A DNA stretch of 64,000 bases, taken from NCBI GenBank assembly GCA_016791445.1, contig JAEUMP010000025.1:124001-188000 (forward strand), in the 5' to 3' direction. The notes under the pieces were generated by a model, which worked only from the letters and a program-made list of their open reading frames with translations, searched no databases and was not told the origin of the DNA. Positions within the stretch are counted from its first letter, which is position 1. The number at the start of each line of letters is the position of its first letter. Position numbers and translations under genes: made by a program. Positions 55,274 through 64,000 of this stretch are shown piece by piece. The stretch comes from Hyphomonadaceae bacterium. Lineage in GTDB: Bacteria; Pseudomonadota; Alphaproteobacteria; Caulobacterales; Aquidulcibacteraceae.

Positions 55274-56059
55274 ATGCGCCCGCTGCTCGTCGCCTTCCTG
55301 TCGGCTTTCCTGCTCCTTTCGCCGCCCGCACGGGCCCAGACGCCTGACCCCCGCGGGTGGGACGACCTCCTCGCCCGACGTGTCAGCGCGGGGCCGGATG
55401 GCGTCGCCCGGGTGGACTACGCCGGCTGGAAAGCATCCGCCGCCGACCGCGCCGCGCTCGACGCCTACATCGGCGCGCTCGAGGCGACCCGCATCAGCGC
55501 CCTGCCGCCCAACGAGCAGTTCGCGGCCGGGGTGAACCTCTACAACGCCGCCACCGTGCGTCTGGTCCTGCAGCGCTATCCCGTCCGCTCCATCCGCGAC
55601 ATCCGCAGCGAAGGCGCGGGTCTCAGCCTCAAGGCTCTTGCCGGCCCCTGGCAGACGAAGGTCGTGACCGTCGAGGGCAGGCGGCTGTCCCTCGACGACA
55701 TCGAACACGGCGTCGTGCGTGCGACGTTCAAGGATCCGCGCCTGCACTACGCCTTCAACTGCGCCTCCATCGGGTGCCCCGATCTCAAGTCGCGCGCGTG
55801 GCGCGCCGAGACGCTGGACGCCGATCTCGACGCCGCGGCGCGTCGTTACGTCAATCATCCGCGCGGCGTGACGGTCACGGCGCGTGGTTTGCGGCTCTCG
55901 TCGATCTATGATTGGTACGCGGGCGATTTCGGAACGCCCGTGCAGTTGCGCGCGCACCTTATGCGCTACGCCGCGCCCGAACTCGCCGCGCAGATCCGCG
56001 CGACGGAACGCATCGCCGGATACGGCTACGACTGGACGCTGAACGCCCATGGCCGCTGA
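55274..56059 (+). CDS. DUF547 domain-containing exported protein
   Basis: A protein of 261 residues. A signal peptide ends ARAQ near residue 22. The DUF547 core includes FAAGVNLYNAATVRLVLQRYPVRSIRDI, then SLDDIEHGVVRATFKDPRLHYAFNCASIGCPDL, whose His-Cys arrangement suggests a papain-like active site. It overlaps the TVP38 gene by 11 bp. Divergent from rpmH. Confidence 0.9.
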   Translation: MRPLLVAFLSAFLLLSPPARAQTPDPRGWDDLLARRVSAGPDGVARVDYAGWKASAADRAALDAYIGALEATRISALPPNEQFAAGVNLYNAATVRLVLQRYPVRSIRDIRSEGAGLSLKALAGPWQTKVVTVEGRRLSLDDIEHGVVRATFKDPRLHYAFNCASIGCPDLKSRAWRAETLDADLDAAARRYVNHPRGVTVTARGLRLSSIYDWYAGDFGTPVQLRAHLMRYAAPELAAQIRATERIAGYGYDWTLNAHGR

Positions 56060-56789
56060 AGACCCCGCCGACGCGCAAACGCCCCGCAGGAGTCCGCGCT
56101 TGAAGAGATATGCGCCGCTCCTTGTGCTCGCGGCCGTGCTTGTCGCCGCTTACGCGCTTGGTTTGCACCGGCAGTTGTCGTTCGAAGCACTCGCCCAGCA
56201 CCGCCAGACGATGACGGATTTCGTGGCCGCATATCCCGTCGCTGCGGTGGCCGCGTTTCTTGCCACCTACATCCTGTTCACGGCGGCCATGATCCCTGGC
56301 GCGCTTTGGCTCACCATCGGCGGCGGCTTCCTGTTCGGTCTTGCCGGCGGCGCTGTCGCGACGGTCGTCGGCGCGACGACCGGCGCCACGCTGCTCTTCC
56401 TGGTGGCGCGTTCGGCGCTGGGAGAGCCCCTGCGTCGTCGCGCCGGGCCATTTCTGAAGCGGCTTGAGTCGGGCTTTCAGGAGAACCCCTTCAGCTACAT
56501 GCTGACGCTGCGCTTCCTTCCGGTGGTACCGTTTCCGGTGGCCAACATCGCGCCCGCCGTGCTCGGCGCACAGCTCTGGCACTACATCCCGGCGACGGCG
56601 CTCGGAATCCTGCCGGGTGTGATCGCCTATACGTGGATCGGATCGGGGCTCGGGGCTGTCTTCGCTGCGGGCGAGGAACCCAATCTCGCAGGCTTCGCGC
56701 GCCAGTTGTTGCCCGCCTTCTTCGCCCTCGCAGCCGTTTCGCTTGCGCCGGTTCTCATCAAGCGTCTGCGCAGCAAGAAATCGGCATGA
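56049..56789 (+). CDS. TVP38/TMEM64 (VTT/DedA-like) membrane protein
   Basis: A protein of 246 residues. Hydrophobic helices at about 22-41, 62-87, 90-114, 165-190 and 213-233 flank the VTT core (MIPGALWLTIGGGFLFGLAGGAVATVVGATTGATLLFLVAR, then LRFLPVVPFPVANIAPA), with the paired re-entrant pattern of this family. Relatives act as lipid scramblases. It is coupled on both sides to a DUF547 protein and a flavoprotein. Confidence 0.92.
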   Translation: MAAEDPADAQTPRRSPRLKRYAPLLVLAAVLVAAYALGLHRQLSFEALAQHRQTMTDFVAAYPVAAVAAFLATYILFTAAMIPGALWLTIGGGFLFGLAGGAVATVVGATTGATLLFLVARSALGEPLRRRAGPFLKRLESGFQENPFSYMLTLRFLPVVPFPVANIAPAVLGAQLWHYIPATALGILPGVIAYTWIGSGLGAVFAAGEEPNLAGFARQLLPAFFALAAVSLAPVLIKRLRSKKSA

Positions 56790-58213
56790 AGGACATCAAG
56801 GCCGATATCGCCGTCATCGGCGCAGGTTCGGGCGGTCTCTCCGTTGCGGCCGGCGCCGCGCAACTGGGGCTCAAGGTCGTGCTCTTCGAGCGCGGCGAGA
56901 TGGGCGGCGATTGTCTCAACTATGGCTGCGTGCCGTCGAAGGCGCTGATCGCGGCGGGCAAGGCGGCGCAGACCATCCGCACCGCATCGCGCTTCGGCAT
57001 TGCCGACGCGGAGCCGTCCGTCGACTGGTCCGCCGTCAAGGCGCACATTGCGGGCGTCATCGAAACGATCGCACCGATCGACAGCCAGGAACGCTTCGAG
57101 GGTCTCGGCGTCACGGTGGTCCGCGAAAGCGCGCGCTTCCTCGATCCCCGCACCATCGCGAGCGAGTCAACGCGCGTCCGCGCCAGGCGCATCGTCATCG
57201 CCACCGGCGCACGCGCATTCGCGCCGCCGATACCAGGCCTGTCCGACACGGCGTATCTCACCAACGAGACGATCTTCTCGCTGCCTGACTTTCCGCGCCG
57301 CCTCGTCATCCTCGGCGGCGGCGCCATCGGGGTGGAGCTGGGCCAGGCGTTTCGACGTCTCGGCGCCGAGGTCACGATCGTCGAGGCCGCGCACGCGCTG
57401 GGGCCGTTCGATGAGGATGTGCGCGCAGTGGCCCTGGCGGCGCTCAAGCGCGAAGGCGTCGTGGTGCGCGAAGGCGCCCGCGCGGTGGGTGTCACGGGAA
57501 CGCAGGGCGCCGTGCGCGTCGAGATCGAAACTTCAGGCGGCCGGGAAGTTGTCGAAGGATCGCACCTTCTCGTCGCCGTCGGGCGGAAGGCCGTGACGGA
57601 CGGGCTCGACCTCGAGAGAGGCGGGGTGGACAGGAATGCGCAGGGCGTCGTGGTCGATGCGTGGCTCCGGTCGACAAGCAATCCGCGCGTCTGGGCGGTC
57701 GGCGATGTCGCGGGCCGCGAGCAGTTGACCCACGCCGCGGGCTGGCACGCCAGCGCCTTCGTGCGCAGCGCCCTGTTCCGCGCTCGCACGCGCGCCGACG
57801 CCGCGCCGATTCCGGCGGCGGTCTATTGCGAACCGGAGATCGCCCAGATCGGTCTCAGCGAAACTGCGGCGCGCGCGCGCTTCGGCGACAAGGTGAAGAC
57901 CGTGGCTTGGTCTTTCCATGAGAATGATCGCGCCCAGGCGGAGCGCGACCATGAAGGGTTCGCGCGCCTCGTCGTCGGGCCGGGGGCGAAGATCCTCGGC
58001 GCACAGATCGTGGGCGCCGGGGCGGCGGATCTCGTGCAGATTGTCGCGCTCGCGATGGTGAACAAGCTCGGTCTGCGCGCGCTCACCGGGGTCGTCGCGC
58101 CGTATCCGACGCGCGGCGAGATCATCAAGCGCGCGGCGGGCGCCTACTACACGCCGTTCCTGTTCAGCGCCGGCACGCGGCGGCTTGTGGGCCTGCTGAA
58201 CAAGCTGCCCTGA
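56786..58213 (+). CDS. Pyridine nucleotide-disulfide oxidoreductase (mercuric reductase/Lpd-like)
   Basis: A protein of 475 residues. The N-terminal FAD motif IAVIGAGSGGLS precedes the redox-active disulfide GGDCLNYGCVPSK (Cys43/Cys48). NAD binding is LVILGGGAIGVELGQ, and the dimerisation domain ends with a catalytic-type RGEIIKRAAGA. It overlaps the TVP38 gene by ATGA. TVP38 and such flavoproteins are often neighbours or fused; with no mer genes nearby, mercury is unlikely to be the substrate. Confidence 0.9.
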   Translation: MKDIKADIAVIGAGSGGLSVAAGAAQLGLKVVLFERGEMGGDCLNYGCVPSKALIAAGKAAQTIRTASRFGIADAEPSVDWSAVKAHIAGVIETIAPIDSQERFEGLGVTVVRESARFLDPRTIASESTRVRARRIVIATGARAFAPPIPGLSDTAYLTNETIFSLPDFPRRLVILGGGAIGVELGQAFRRLGAEVTIVEAAHALGPFDEDVRAVALAALKREGVVVREGARAVGVTGTQGAVRVEIETSGGREVVEGSHLLVAVGRKAVTDGLDLERGGVDRNAQGVVVDAWLRSTSNPRVWAVGDVAGREQLTHAAGWHASAFVRSALFRARTRADAAPIPAAVYCEPEIAQIGLSETAARARFGDKVKTVAWSFHENDRAQAERDHEGFARLVVGPGAKILGAQIVGAGAADLVQIVALAMVNKLGLRALTGVVAPYPTRGEIIKRAAGAYYTPFLFSAGTRRLVGLLNKLP

Positions 58214-58335
58214 AACGCTCGGGAAGCGATCGGGAAGCGCCCGAGAAGCAAGCGCGATGCGTGCGCGGCGGCGGGAGATGCGCGCGACCGGCTCGCAGCC
58301 TTGTGATCGCCATCTCCATCGTTCAGAAGCGAAAC

Positions 58336-59754
58336 ATGGAGAGGGGCTCCCCACCTTCCGGTCTCAGGTACGGCGCGGCGCGCCGCGCGGGCGGTCTCGC
58401 GGGCCAGCTGCTCGCGCTGACGGTCGTGTTCGTCGCGGTGGCGGACGTGATCCTCGTAGGCCCGGCATTGGGCGATTTTCACGACAACTGGCTGCGCAGC
58501 CGGGTCGACGCCGCCCAGGTCGCCGCACTCGCGCGGGAGGCGGCGCCGACGGGCACGCTCACCGAACAGCTGGAGCAGGAACTGCTGCTGAACGCGGGCG
58601 TGCGGCTCGTGGCGCTTCAGCGCGACGACGAGCGCGTGCTGACGCTGCAGTCGAATATGCCGGGCGACGAGGAGATGCGTACGGTCGATCTGCGCCGGGA
58701 CCGCGCCGGCGCGGTGTTCGATGCGCTGTCGGTGCTGTCGGCGAAGGAGGAGCGCCTCGTGCGCGTGCTCGCCGCGCCGAGGTACGAAAGCGGGCGCTTC
58801 ATCGAGGTGGTCATCGCCGAACGGGGGCTGAAGCGCGATCTGGGACGCCATGCGCGGCGGCTGCTGGGCAACACGGTGGTCGCGTCCGCCATCGTCGGGG
58901 GCCTGCTGTACGCCGCGCTGCTGCTCCTGGTGGTCCGGCGAATAACGCGGCTGAGCTCCGCCATAACGGCCTTCGGAAAGCGGCCGAATGATCCCGCCGT
59001 GCGGATCGCGCCGTCGGAGGGGTTTGACGAGATTTCTCGCGCGGAGGCGGCGCTCGCGGGGATGGAGCAGGAGGTGCGTGCGGCGCTGCGGCAGAAGGAA
59101 CGGCTCGCGGCGCTGGGGTCGGCGGTAGCGAGGCTTGCCCATGACCTGCGCAATTCGCTCGCCACCGCGCAGCTGGTCACCGAGCGCCTGGCCGGCAGCG
59201 AGGATCCCCTCGTGCGCCAGTCCGCGCCGCGCCTGGAACGCGCCATCGCGCGCGCCGCCGCCCTCGCCGAAGCCACGCTCATTTACGGCAAAGCCGATGA
59301 GCCTCCCGCCCAGCGTCGCCCCCTCCTTGTGCGCGATATCGTTGAGGAAGCGGCGGAGGACGTGCTCGCGCTGCATGGCGGCGTGACGTGGCGCAACGAA
59401 ATCGCTGTCGATGCATCGGCGGTGGCGGACGGGGAGCAGCTGCACCGGATATTTGCGAACCTCATCCGAAATGCAGCGCAGGCGCTCGCGGGGCGTGAGG
59501 ACGGGCAGATTGTTGCACGCGCGCAGCTGGTGGAGCGACGAATCGAGATCGAGATCATCGACAACGGTCCGGGCCTGCCGGACGGCCTGCGCGAGCGTCT
59601 GTTCGAGCCTTTCTCGGGGTCGCAGCGCGACGGCGGCATCGGCCTCGGCCTCGCCATCGCGCAGGAGCTGGCGCACGGCATGGGCGGGGATGTCTCGCTG
59701 TGCGAGGCGCATGGGGCGGGCGCGTGCTTCCGTGTGAGCCTGCCGGCCGCCTGA
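58336..59754 (+). CDS. Sensor histidine kinase, orphan
   Basis: A protein of 472 residues. Two transmembrane helices (about 22-45 and 178-200) flank a periplasmic sensor of about 130 residues. A HAMP-like linker precedes the H-box ARLAHDLRNSLATA (His269), the N-box NLIRNAAQAL (near 377), the G-box DNGPGLP and GGIGLGLAIAQELAHGMGG. No response regulator is adjacent. It follows the flavoprotein gene by about 120 bp on the same strand. Confidence 0.92.
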   Translation: MERGSPPSGLRYGAARRAGGLAGQLLALTVVFVAVADVILVGPALGDFHDNWLRSRVDAAQVAALAREAAPTGTLTEQLEQELLLNAGVRLVALQRDDERVLTLQSNMPGDEEMRTVDLRRDRAGAVFDALSVLSAKEERLVRVLAAPRYESGRFIEVVIAERGLKRDLGRHARRLLGNTVVASAIVGGLLYAALLLLVVRRITRLSSAITAFGKRPNDPAVRIAPSEGFDEISRAEAALAGMEQEVRAALRQKERLAALGSAVARLAHDLRNSLATAQLVTERLAGSEDPLVRQSAPRLERAIARAAALAEATLIYGKADEPPAQRRPLLVRDIVEEAAEDVLALHGGVTWRNEIAVDASAVADGEQLHRIFANLIRNAAQALAGREDGQIVARAQLVERRIEIEIIDNGPGLPDGLRERLFEPFSGSQRDGGIGLGLAIAQELAHGMGGDVSLCEAHGAGACFRVSLPAA

Positions 59755-59797
59755 GCGGGATGTTGTCGCGCGCGCGTGCGCCCGCTATCACGCGCCG

Positions 59798-60043
59798 ATG
59801 TCAGATACGCCCCCGGACCGCCTGTCCACCGACGAGAAAAGCCCCTTCCACGACGCCGCCGCCCTCGAGCGCGGCGTCGGCATCCGCTTCCGCGGTGTCG
59901 AGAAGACGAATGTCGAGGAGTATTGCGTCAGCGAAGGCTGGGTGCGCGTCGCCGTCGGCAAGACGCTCGACCGCCGCGGCAATCCGCTCACGCTGAAGCT
60001 GCAGGGCGAGGTCGTCGCCTATTTCCGCGACGCCCAGGGTTAG
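59798..60043 (+). CDS. DUF3297 family protein
   Basis: A protein of 81 residues. It matches DUF3297: SPFHDAAALERGVGIRFRGVEKTNVEEYCVSEGWVRVAVGKTLDRRGNPLTLKLQGEVVAYF is nearly the whole family consensus. Short, soluble, function unknown. Its stop shares TTAG with the convergent ABC permease stop. Confidence 0.92.
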   Translation: MSDTPPDRLSTDEKSPFHDAAALERGVGIRFRGVEKTNVEEYCVSEGWVRVAVGKTLDRRGNPLTLKLQGEVVAYFRDAQG

Positions 60044-61563
60044 GCCGGCTTCCGGCGGCTTTCGCCGAGCGCGAGCAGCACGCCGAGCGCGATCACGGCG
60101 GGGATGATGGCGAGTGCGGCGAGACCGCTCGCCGCCAACCCTGTTGCGCCCGCCCATGACATCGTCACGAAGGCCTGACCGAGCTGCGCCGTCCACGACG
60201 GGCGCGGGCGGCGGCGGAAATCCTTTCGCGCGCCGGGTTCCTGATGCCAGACGCCGACAAGCCCCGCCGAAAACGATGCCGTTGTCGCGCCGAGGATCGT
60301 CCACACCCCGGCCATCGTGTCGATGCGTCCGAGGCCCGCGGCCCCGAGCGCCGCGAGCGCGAGCACCGGCGCCACCGCCGCGATGAGCTTGCCGCGTTCG
60401 ATGGCGCGCCGGTCTACAGGCGCCGCCGTCACAAGGTCCGGCGCGTCCTCCGCCGACACGGTTATCCAGATCAGCGACGCCGCAAGCGATGCGCTGATCG
60501 CGGCGATCGCGCCGCCCATCAGGCCGTACATCCCCGCATTTAGTCCGCCGTCGCCGGAAGACCGGAAGATGATGAACACCAGCGGCAGCATGTAGATGAG
60601 CTGCAGCAGAATCTGCGACAGCAGCACCGGATCGCGCGAGATCAGCCGCCATTCCTTGCGCACGATGGACGCCATGACTCCGCCACGAAAGGCCCGCGCC
60701 CGGGCGCTGAAGGCGCGCCGTTTCGGCCCCAGCGCGAGGATGGCCGCCGCATCGGCGGTGAAGCGCCGGCTGAACCAATACGCCGCCACCGCGAACAAGA
60801 GCGCGGCAGCAAACGTCCATGCCAGCAATGCCTGCGTGTCACCGAGAAACGCGCGCGCCGGCAGGAAGAGCAGACTGTCGGCGGGGATGTCGACGTCCAG
60901 TGCGCGCTCGAAGATCGCGTTGGCGGCGTCTGCACGCTCGTCGCGGCGCAGGAAATGCTGCGACTGGAAACCCAGAAAGATCGACGCGCCGACGAAGGCG
61001 CCGATCACCTGGGCGGCGACGCGCGTGGCGCGCGGGCCGATGGTGGCGAAGAGCAGCATCGCCGCGAAGAGACCGCCGCCCGTCGCCAGCAGGGCCAGTC
61101 CGATCAGCGCAGGTCCGATCGCCAGCCATTTCCATGCTCCCATGATGGCGAGCGAAACGAACAGCCCCGAGATCATCACGACGTAGGTCGTGGCTACCTG
61201 CACAGCGACCCCGAGCGCGCGCACGGTCATCACTGTCCACGGCGAAAAGGGAGAGGACAGGAGGAGATCGAGATCACCGCGCGTATAGACGGCATCCGTC
61301 GCGGCGATGAGCGCATGGCCCAACATCAATGTCGCGACGAAGGCGATGCCCGCCGTTGCGGCGATAAGGACCGGCGGCGTCAGCGACGGCTCGAATTTCG
61401 ACAGCGCGCTCGCCGCCAGCCAGCCGATGCCGAAAATGACGAGGCCGAGAAAGGCTAGCATGGCGAGACGCGCGCCGCGTTGCGCATCGTGCCTGGTCCG
61501 GAAGGCGAGCCGGATTTCGTGCCCGAGCAGGAAGAGGAAGCCGCCGAAGCTGCGCAGGGTCAC
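60040..61563 (-). CDS. ABC transporter permease
   Basis: A protein of 507 residues with about twelve hydrophobic helices in two clusters (about 33-57, 68-90, 120-200, 240-265; then 330-460). A charged cytoplasmic linker lies near 285-310. No substrate-binding protein is nearby. Together with the ATPase downstream of its promoter it forms a two-component exporter. The start is GTG 61563, overlapping the ATPase stop as GTGA. Confidence 0.88.
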   Translation of the reverse strand: MTLRSFGGFLFLLGHEIRLAFRTRHDAQRGARLAMLAFLGLVIFGIGWLAASALSKFEPSLTPPVLIAATAGIAFVATLMLGHALIAATDAVYTRGDLDLLLSSPFSPWTVMTVRALGVAVQVATTYVVMISGLFVSLAIMGAWKWLAIGPALIGLALLATGGGLFAAMLLFATIGPRATRVAAQVIGAFVGASIFLGFQSQHFLRRDERADAANAIFERALDVDIPADSLLFLPARAFLGDTQALLAWTFAAALLFAVAAYWFSRRFTADAAAILALGPKRRAFSARARAFRGGVMASIVRKEWRLISRDPVLLSQILLQLIYMLPLVFIIFRSSGDGGLNAGMYGLMGGAIAAISASLAASLIWITVSAEDAPDLVTAAPVDRRAIERGKLIAAVAPVLALAALGAAGLGRIDTMAGVWTILGATTASFSAGLVGVWHQEPGARKDFRRRPRPSWTAQLGQAFVTMSWAGATGLAASGLAALAIIPAVIALGVLLALGESRRKPA

Positions 61564-62336
61564 GCCGCAGGCTCCGATTGTCGCGCACCCGCGGTGAGTT
61601 GCAGGAAGACATCCTCGAGCGACATGCCCGCGCCCGCACGCGCCTGCAGTTCGCCCAGCGTGCCTTCGGCGACGAGCGCGCCGTCGGTGATGATTCCGAT
61701 GCGGTGCGCCATACGCTCGGCGACTTCCAGGATGTGCGTCGTGAGGATGATGGTCGCGCCGTCTCGCACGCGTTGCTGCAGGAGATCCTTCACCTGCCGG
61801 GCGATGGCGGCGTCGAGGCCCGTAAGCGGTTCGTCGAGCATCAGGAGTTTGGGCTCATGGATGAGCGCCCCGGCCAGCGCGGCCTTCTGCTTCATGCCGC
61901 GCGAAAAGCCCTCGCAGCGCTCGTCCTTGTGTTGCCAGAGATCGAGAAGTTCGAGCAGCTCCTGCGCCCGCGCTTTCGCCACCTTCGGCGGCACGCCCCA
62001 GAGGCCCGCGACGAATTCGAGATATTCCCACGCTGTCAGCTTGTCGTAGAGCATCGGCTCGTCAGGCAGCCAGGCCGTGATCCGCTTTGCGCCCTTCGGG
62101 TCAGCGATGGCGTCGACGCCGAAAATGCCGATGCCGCCGCCATCGGCCTTGAGAAGGCCGGCCACCATCCGCAGTGTCGTGGTCTTGCCCGCGCCATTGG
62201 GCCCCAGCAGCGCGTAGAGTTCGCCCGCGCGCACATCGAGATCGAGGCTGCGTACGGCGCGCTTCTCGCCGAAACTCTTCGTCAGCCCGCGCAGGGACAG
62301 CGCGGCGGCAGGGTTAATGGCCGCGGGAGCGTTCAT
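61560..62336 (-). CDS. ABC transporter ATP-binding protein
   Basis: A protein of 258 residues. Walker A GPNGAGKTT (45-53), a Q-loop region, the signature FSRGMKQKAALAGAL (an LSGGQ variant) and Walker B LLMLDEPLTGLD are in place. It energises the paired permease, and the pair reads as an exporter of the ABC-2 type. It ends in the GTGA overlap with the permease gene. Confidence 0.93.
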   Translation of the reverse strand: MNAPAAINPAAALSLRGLTKSFGEKRAVRSLDLDVRAGELYALLGPNGAGKTTTLRMVAGLLKADGGGIGIFGVDAIADPKGAKRITAWLPDEPMLYDKLTAWEYLEFVAGLWGVPPKVAKARAQELLELLDLWQHKDERCEGFSRGMKQKAALAGALIHEPKLLMLDEPLTGLDAAIARQVKDLLQQRVRDGATIILTTHILEVAERMAHRIGIITDGALVAEGTLGELQARAGAGMSLEDVFLQLTAGARQSEPAA

Positions 62337-62367
62337 GCCTCCCAAGCACTGATTTCGGGGCCTGTCG

Positions 62368-63870
62368 TCAACCTTGTGGGTTAACGGAAAGCAGTCGCCC
62401 GAATGCGCCGCGTTCAACGAGTGCAGTGGCTGCAGCGATATCGTCGGCCATCATCCGGTCTCCGGCGAGGAACCGGATGGAGCCACGCACTGTCGCGTGC
62501 GCGGCGGCGAGCGGCCCGGACGTCTTCATCGGCGCATGGAAGTCGATGCCCTGCGCCGCCGCCATGAGCTCGATGCCGATAACGCCCGCCGCATTGTGGG
62601 CGATGTCGCCGGCCTTGCGGGCGGCGAAAGTCGCCATGGAGACATGGTCTTCCTGGTTGGCGGAGGTAGGCAGAGAGTCCACGCTTGCCGGATGCGCGAG
62701 CGTCTTGTTCTCCGAGACGAGGGCGGCCGCTGTCACCTGGGCGATCATGAAGCCGGAGTTCAGGCCGCTGTCGTTCACGAGGAATGCGGGCAGGCCGCTC
62801 ATCTTCGGATCGACGAGGATCGCGAGACGGCGCTCGCTGATCGAGGCGATCTCGGCGGTCGCCATGGAAATCATGTCGGCGGCGAAGGCTACGGGCTCGG
62901 CGTGGAAATTGCCGCCGGAGAGCACCGCGTCGTCTTCCGCGAAGACGAGGGGGTTGTCGGTGGCGGCGTTGGCTTCGATTTCGAGAGTCGTCGCGGCCTG
63001 CCGCAGGACATCGAGAATGGCGCCCATCACCTGCGGCTGGCAGCGCAGCGAATAGGGATCCTGCACGCGGTCGCAATCGACATGGCTTTCGCGGATCGCG
63101 CTGCCGTTCAGCAATTTGAGGATTGTCGCCGCCACGTCGCTCTGGCCCTTGTGGCCGCGCGCAGCGTGGATGCGCGCGTCGAACGGCGCATCGGAGCCCT
63201 TGAGCGCATCCACCGACATCGCGCCCGCCATGATCGCCGCATTGAACACATCCTCCGCGCGGAAGAGCGCGTCCAGCGCGAGCGCCGTCGACACCTGTGT
63301 GCCGTTCAGCAGCGCGAGGCCTTCCTTGGGTCCAAGTACGAGCGGGGCCTGTCCGATCCGCTGCAGCGCGACGGTGGCCTCAAGCTCCTCGCCCTCCAGA
63401 CGGATGCGGCCCTCGCCGATCAGCGCCGCGCTCAGGTGTGCGAGCGGCGCGAGATCGCCCGACGCGCCGACGGAGCCTTGCGACGGGATGACCGGATAGG
63501 CTTTCGCGTCGAGCAGCTTCTGCAGCGCATCGACAACGACGCGCCGCACGCCGGAATGGCCGCGCGACAGGCTGACGATCTTCAGCGCGAGGATGAGCCG
63601 CACCACCGCATCCGGCAGCGGCGCGCCGACGCCGCAGCAATGCGACAGCACGAGATTGCGCTGCAGCTGGCCGAGCTTGTCGTCCGCAATGCGCGTGGAT
63701 GCGAGGAGGCCGAAGCCGGTGTTCACGCCATAGACGGCGTCGCCGGTCTCCAAAACGCGAGCGACGGCGGCTGCTGAGGCATCGAGGCGGGCGGTGTCGG
63801 CGGCGGTGAGCCTCACCGTCGCGCTACCCTCAAGAATGGCGCGCAGCGTCGCGAGATCGAGCCGCGTCAT
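62368..63870 (-). CDS. hutH: Histidine ammonia-lyase
   Basis: A protein of 500 residues. The self-forming MIO prosthetic group derives from Ala-Ser-Gly at 136-138 ([15 protein letters not shown]); Tyr47 and the YGVNTGFG segment (47-54) belong to the active site. It deaminates histidine to urocanate, the first step of histidine degradation. It is preceded by hutU on the same strand with an ATGA overlap. Confidence 0.97.
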   Translation of the reverse strand: MTRLDLATLRAILEGSATVRLTAADTARLDASAAAVARVLETGDAVYGVNTGFGLLASTRIADDKLGQLQRNLVLSHCCGVGAPLPDAVVRLILALKIVSLSRGHSGVRRVVVDALQKLLDAKAYPVIPSQGSVGASGDLAPLAHLSAALIGEGRIRLEGEELEATVALQRIGQAPLVLGPKEGLALLNGTQVSTALALDALFRAEDVFNAAIMAGAMSVDALKGSDAPFDARIHAARGHKGQSDVAATILKLLNGSAIRESHVDCDRVQDPYSLRCQPQVMGAILDVLRQAATTLEIEANAATDNPLVFAEDDAVLSGGNFHAEPVAFAADMISMATAEIASISERRLAILVDPKMSGLPAFLVNDSGLNSGFMIAQVTAAALVSENKTLAHPASVDSLPTSANQEDHVSMATFAARKAGDIAHNAAGVIGIELMAAAQGIDFHAPMKTSGPLAAAHATVRGSIRFLAGDRMMADDIAAATALVERGAFGRLLSVNPQG

Positions 63871-64000
63871 CGCGCGTCCTCCAGCATCGGCAGATCGAGA
63901 CCATTATCCTTCGCGCAGGCGATGGCTTCGTCATAGCCCGCATCCGCGTGGCGCATTACGCCTGTGCCCGGATCATTCCACAACACGCGCTCGATCCGCT
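63867..64000 (-). CDS. hutU: Urocanate hydratase, C-terminal fragment (5' end outside window)
   Basis: The last 44 codons are present: [20 protein letters not shown] ... [10 protein letters not shown] is the standard urocanase C-terminus. It converts urocanate to imidazolonepropionate, the next step after HutH. The stop overlaps hutH as ATGA, making a hutU-hutH operon. Confidence 0.93.
   Translation of the reverse strand, partial: RIERVLWNDPGTGVMRHADAGYDEAIACAKDNGLDLPMLEDAR

Noticed and set aside
56786..58213. Mercuric reductase function for the flavoprotein
   Set aside because: No merR/T/P genes nearby; the CLNYGCVPSK disulfide is shared by many dihydrolipoamide dehydrogenase-like enzymes.

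Overview
This is a GC-rich chromosomal segment, densely packed on both strands and dominated by core metabolism and information-processing genes. It reads as a free-living alphaproteobacterium, probably in or near Caulobacterales/Hyphomonadaceae. That placement is an inference. It rests on the 6S RNA-ygfA pairing, SRP RNA near dnaX-ybaB-recR, the rpmH-rnpA-yidC-engB-argB-dapD-dapE order, a methylsuccinyl-CoA dehydrogenase of the ethylmalonyl-CoA pathway, and GTTC-N7-GTTC LexA-type boxes. No phage, integrase, insertion sequence, tRNA or CRISPR array was seen.

Layout. 1-5.6 kb: sdhA (5' truncated) and sdhB, split by an alpha/beta hydrolase, a lipoprotein, a small membrane protein and CreD. 5.6-13.6 kb: a methyltransferase, a palindromic repeat, an SOS-type promoter with no obvious gene, then ilvN and ilvC separated by accessory genes (NTF2-like, DUF924, a Gly/Arg-rich RcnB-like protein, VOC, two PaaI thioesterases, YoaK). 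13.6-21.2 kb: an ECF sigma factor with a DUF6768 partner, Cu/Zn SOD, thiE, an SDR, a serine beta-lactamase-fold hydrolase, a duplicated DUF1428 protein, and a coupled ArsR-AHSA1-GST operon with a clear operator. 21.2-28.3 kb: the lower-glycolysis genes fba, pgk and gap, interrupted by an AbrB-Doc toxin-antitoxin pair, a prolyl oligopeptidase and a DUF1993 gene. 28.4-34.9 kb: an Old Yellow Enzyme homologue, 6S RNA-ygfA, a second palindromic repeat, yebC, a TetR/PF10118 divergent pair, and an SOS-type promoter driving a small membrane protein. 34.9-42 kb: mcd, then recR-ybaB-dnaX, a MORN-repeat exported protein and SRP RNA. 42-49 kb: a PaaI-TetR operon with two NemR-like boxes, def, a CADD-like diiron protein, fmt, truA, dapE and dapD. 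49-55 kb: a HAD phosphatase, a DUF1036 protein, argB, engB, yidC, rnpA and rpmH. 55-64 kb: a DUF547-TVP38-flavoprotein operon, an orphan histidine kinase, an ABC exporter and hutH-hutU (5' truncated).

The observations most worth following are these: a complete SOS promoter/operator, Shine-Dalgarno and short membrane-peptide gene at 34.3-34.7 kb, resembling in layout the LexA-controlled division inhibitors of Caulobacter; a second LexA-type promoter at 6.48 kb facing about 400 bp with no recognisable gene; a CADD-type protein that keeps the metal-ligand pattern and the Tyr and Lys linked to self-sacrificing para-aminobenzoate synthesis; and a TetR/thioesterase operon whose two NemR-type boxes sit on the promoter elements. 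Many neighbouring genes share 4-bp overlaps. Same-strand pairs overlap at ATGA or GTGA, and five convergent pairs overlap at CTAG or TTAG. TTG starts are common.
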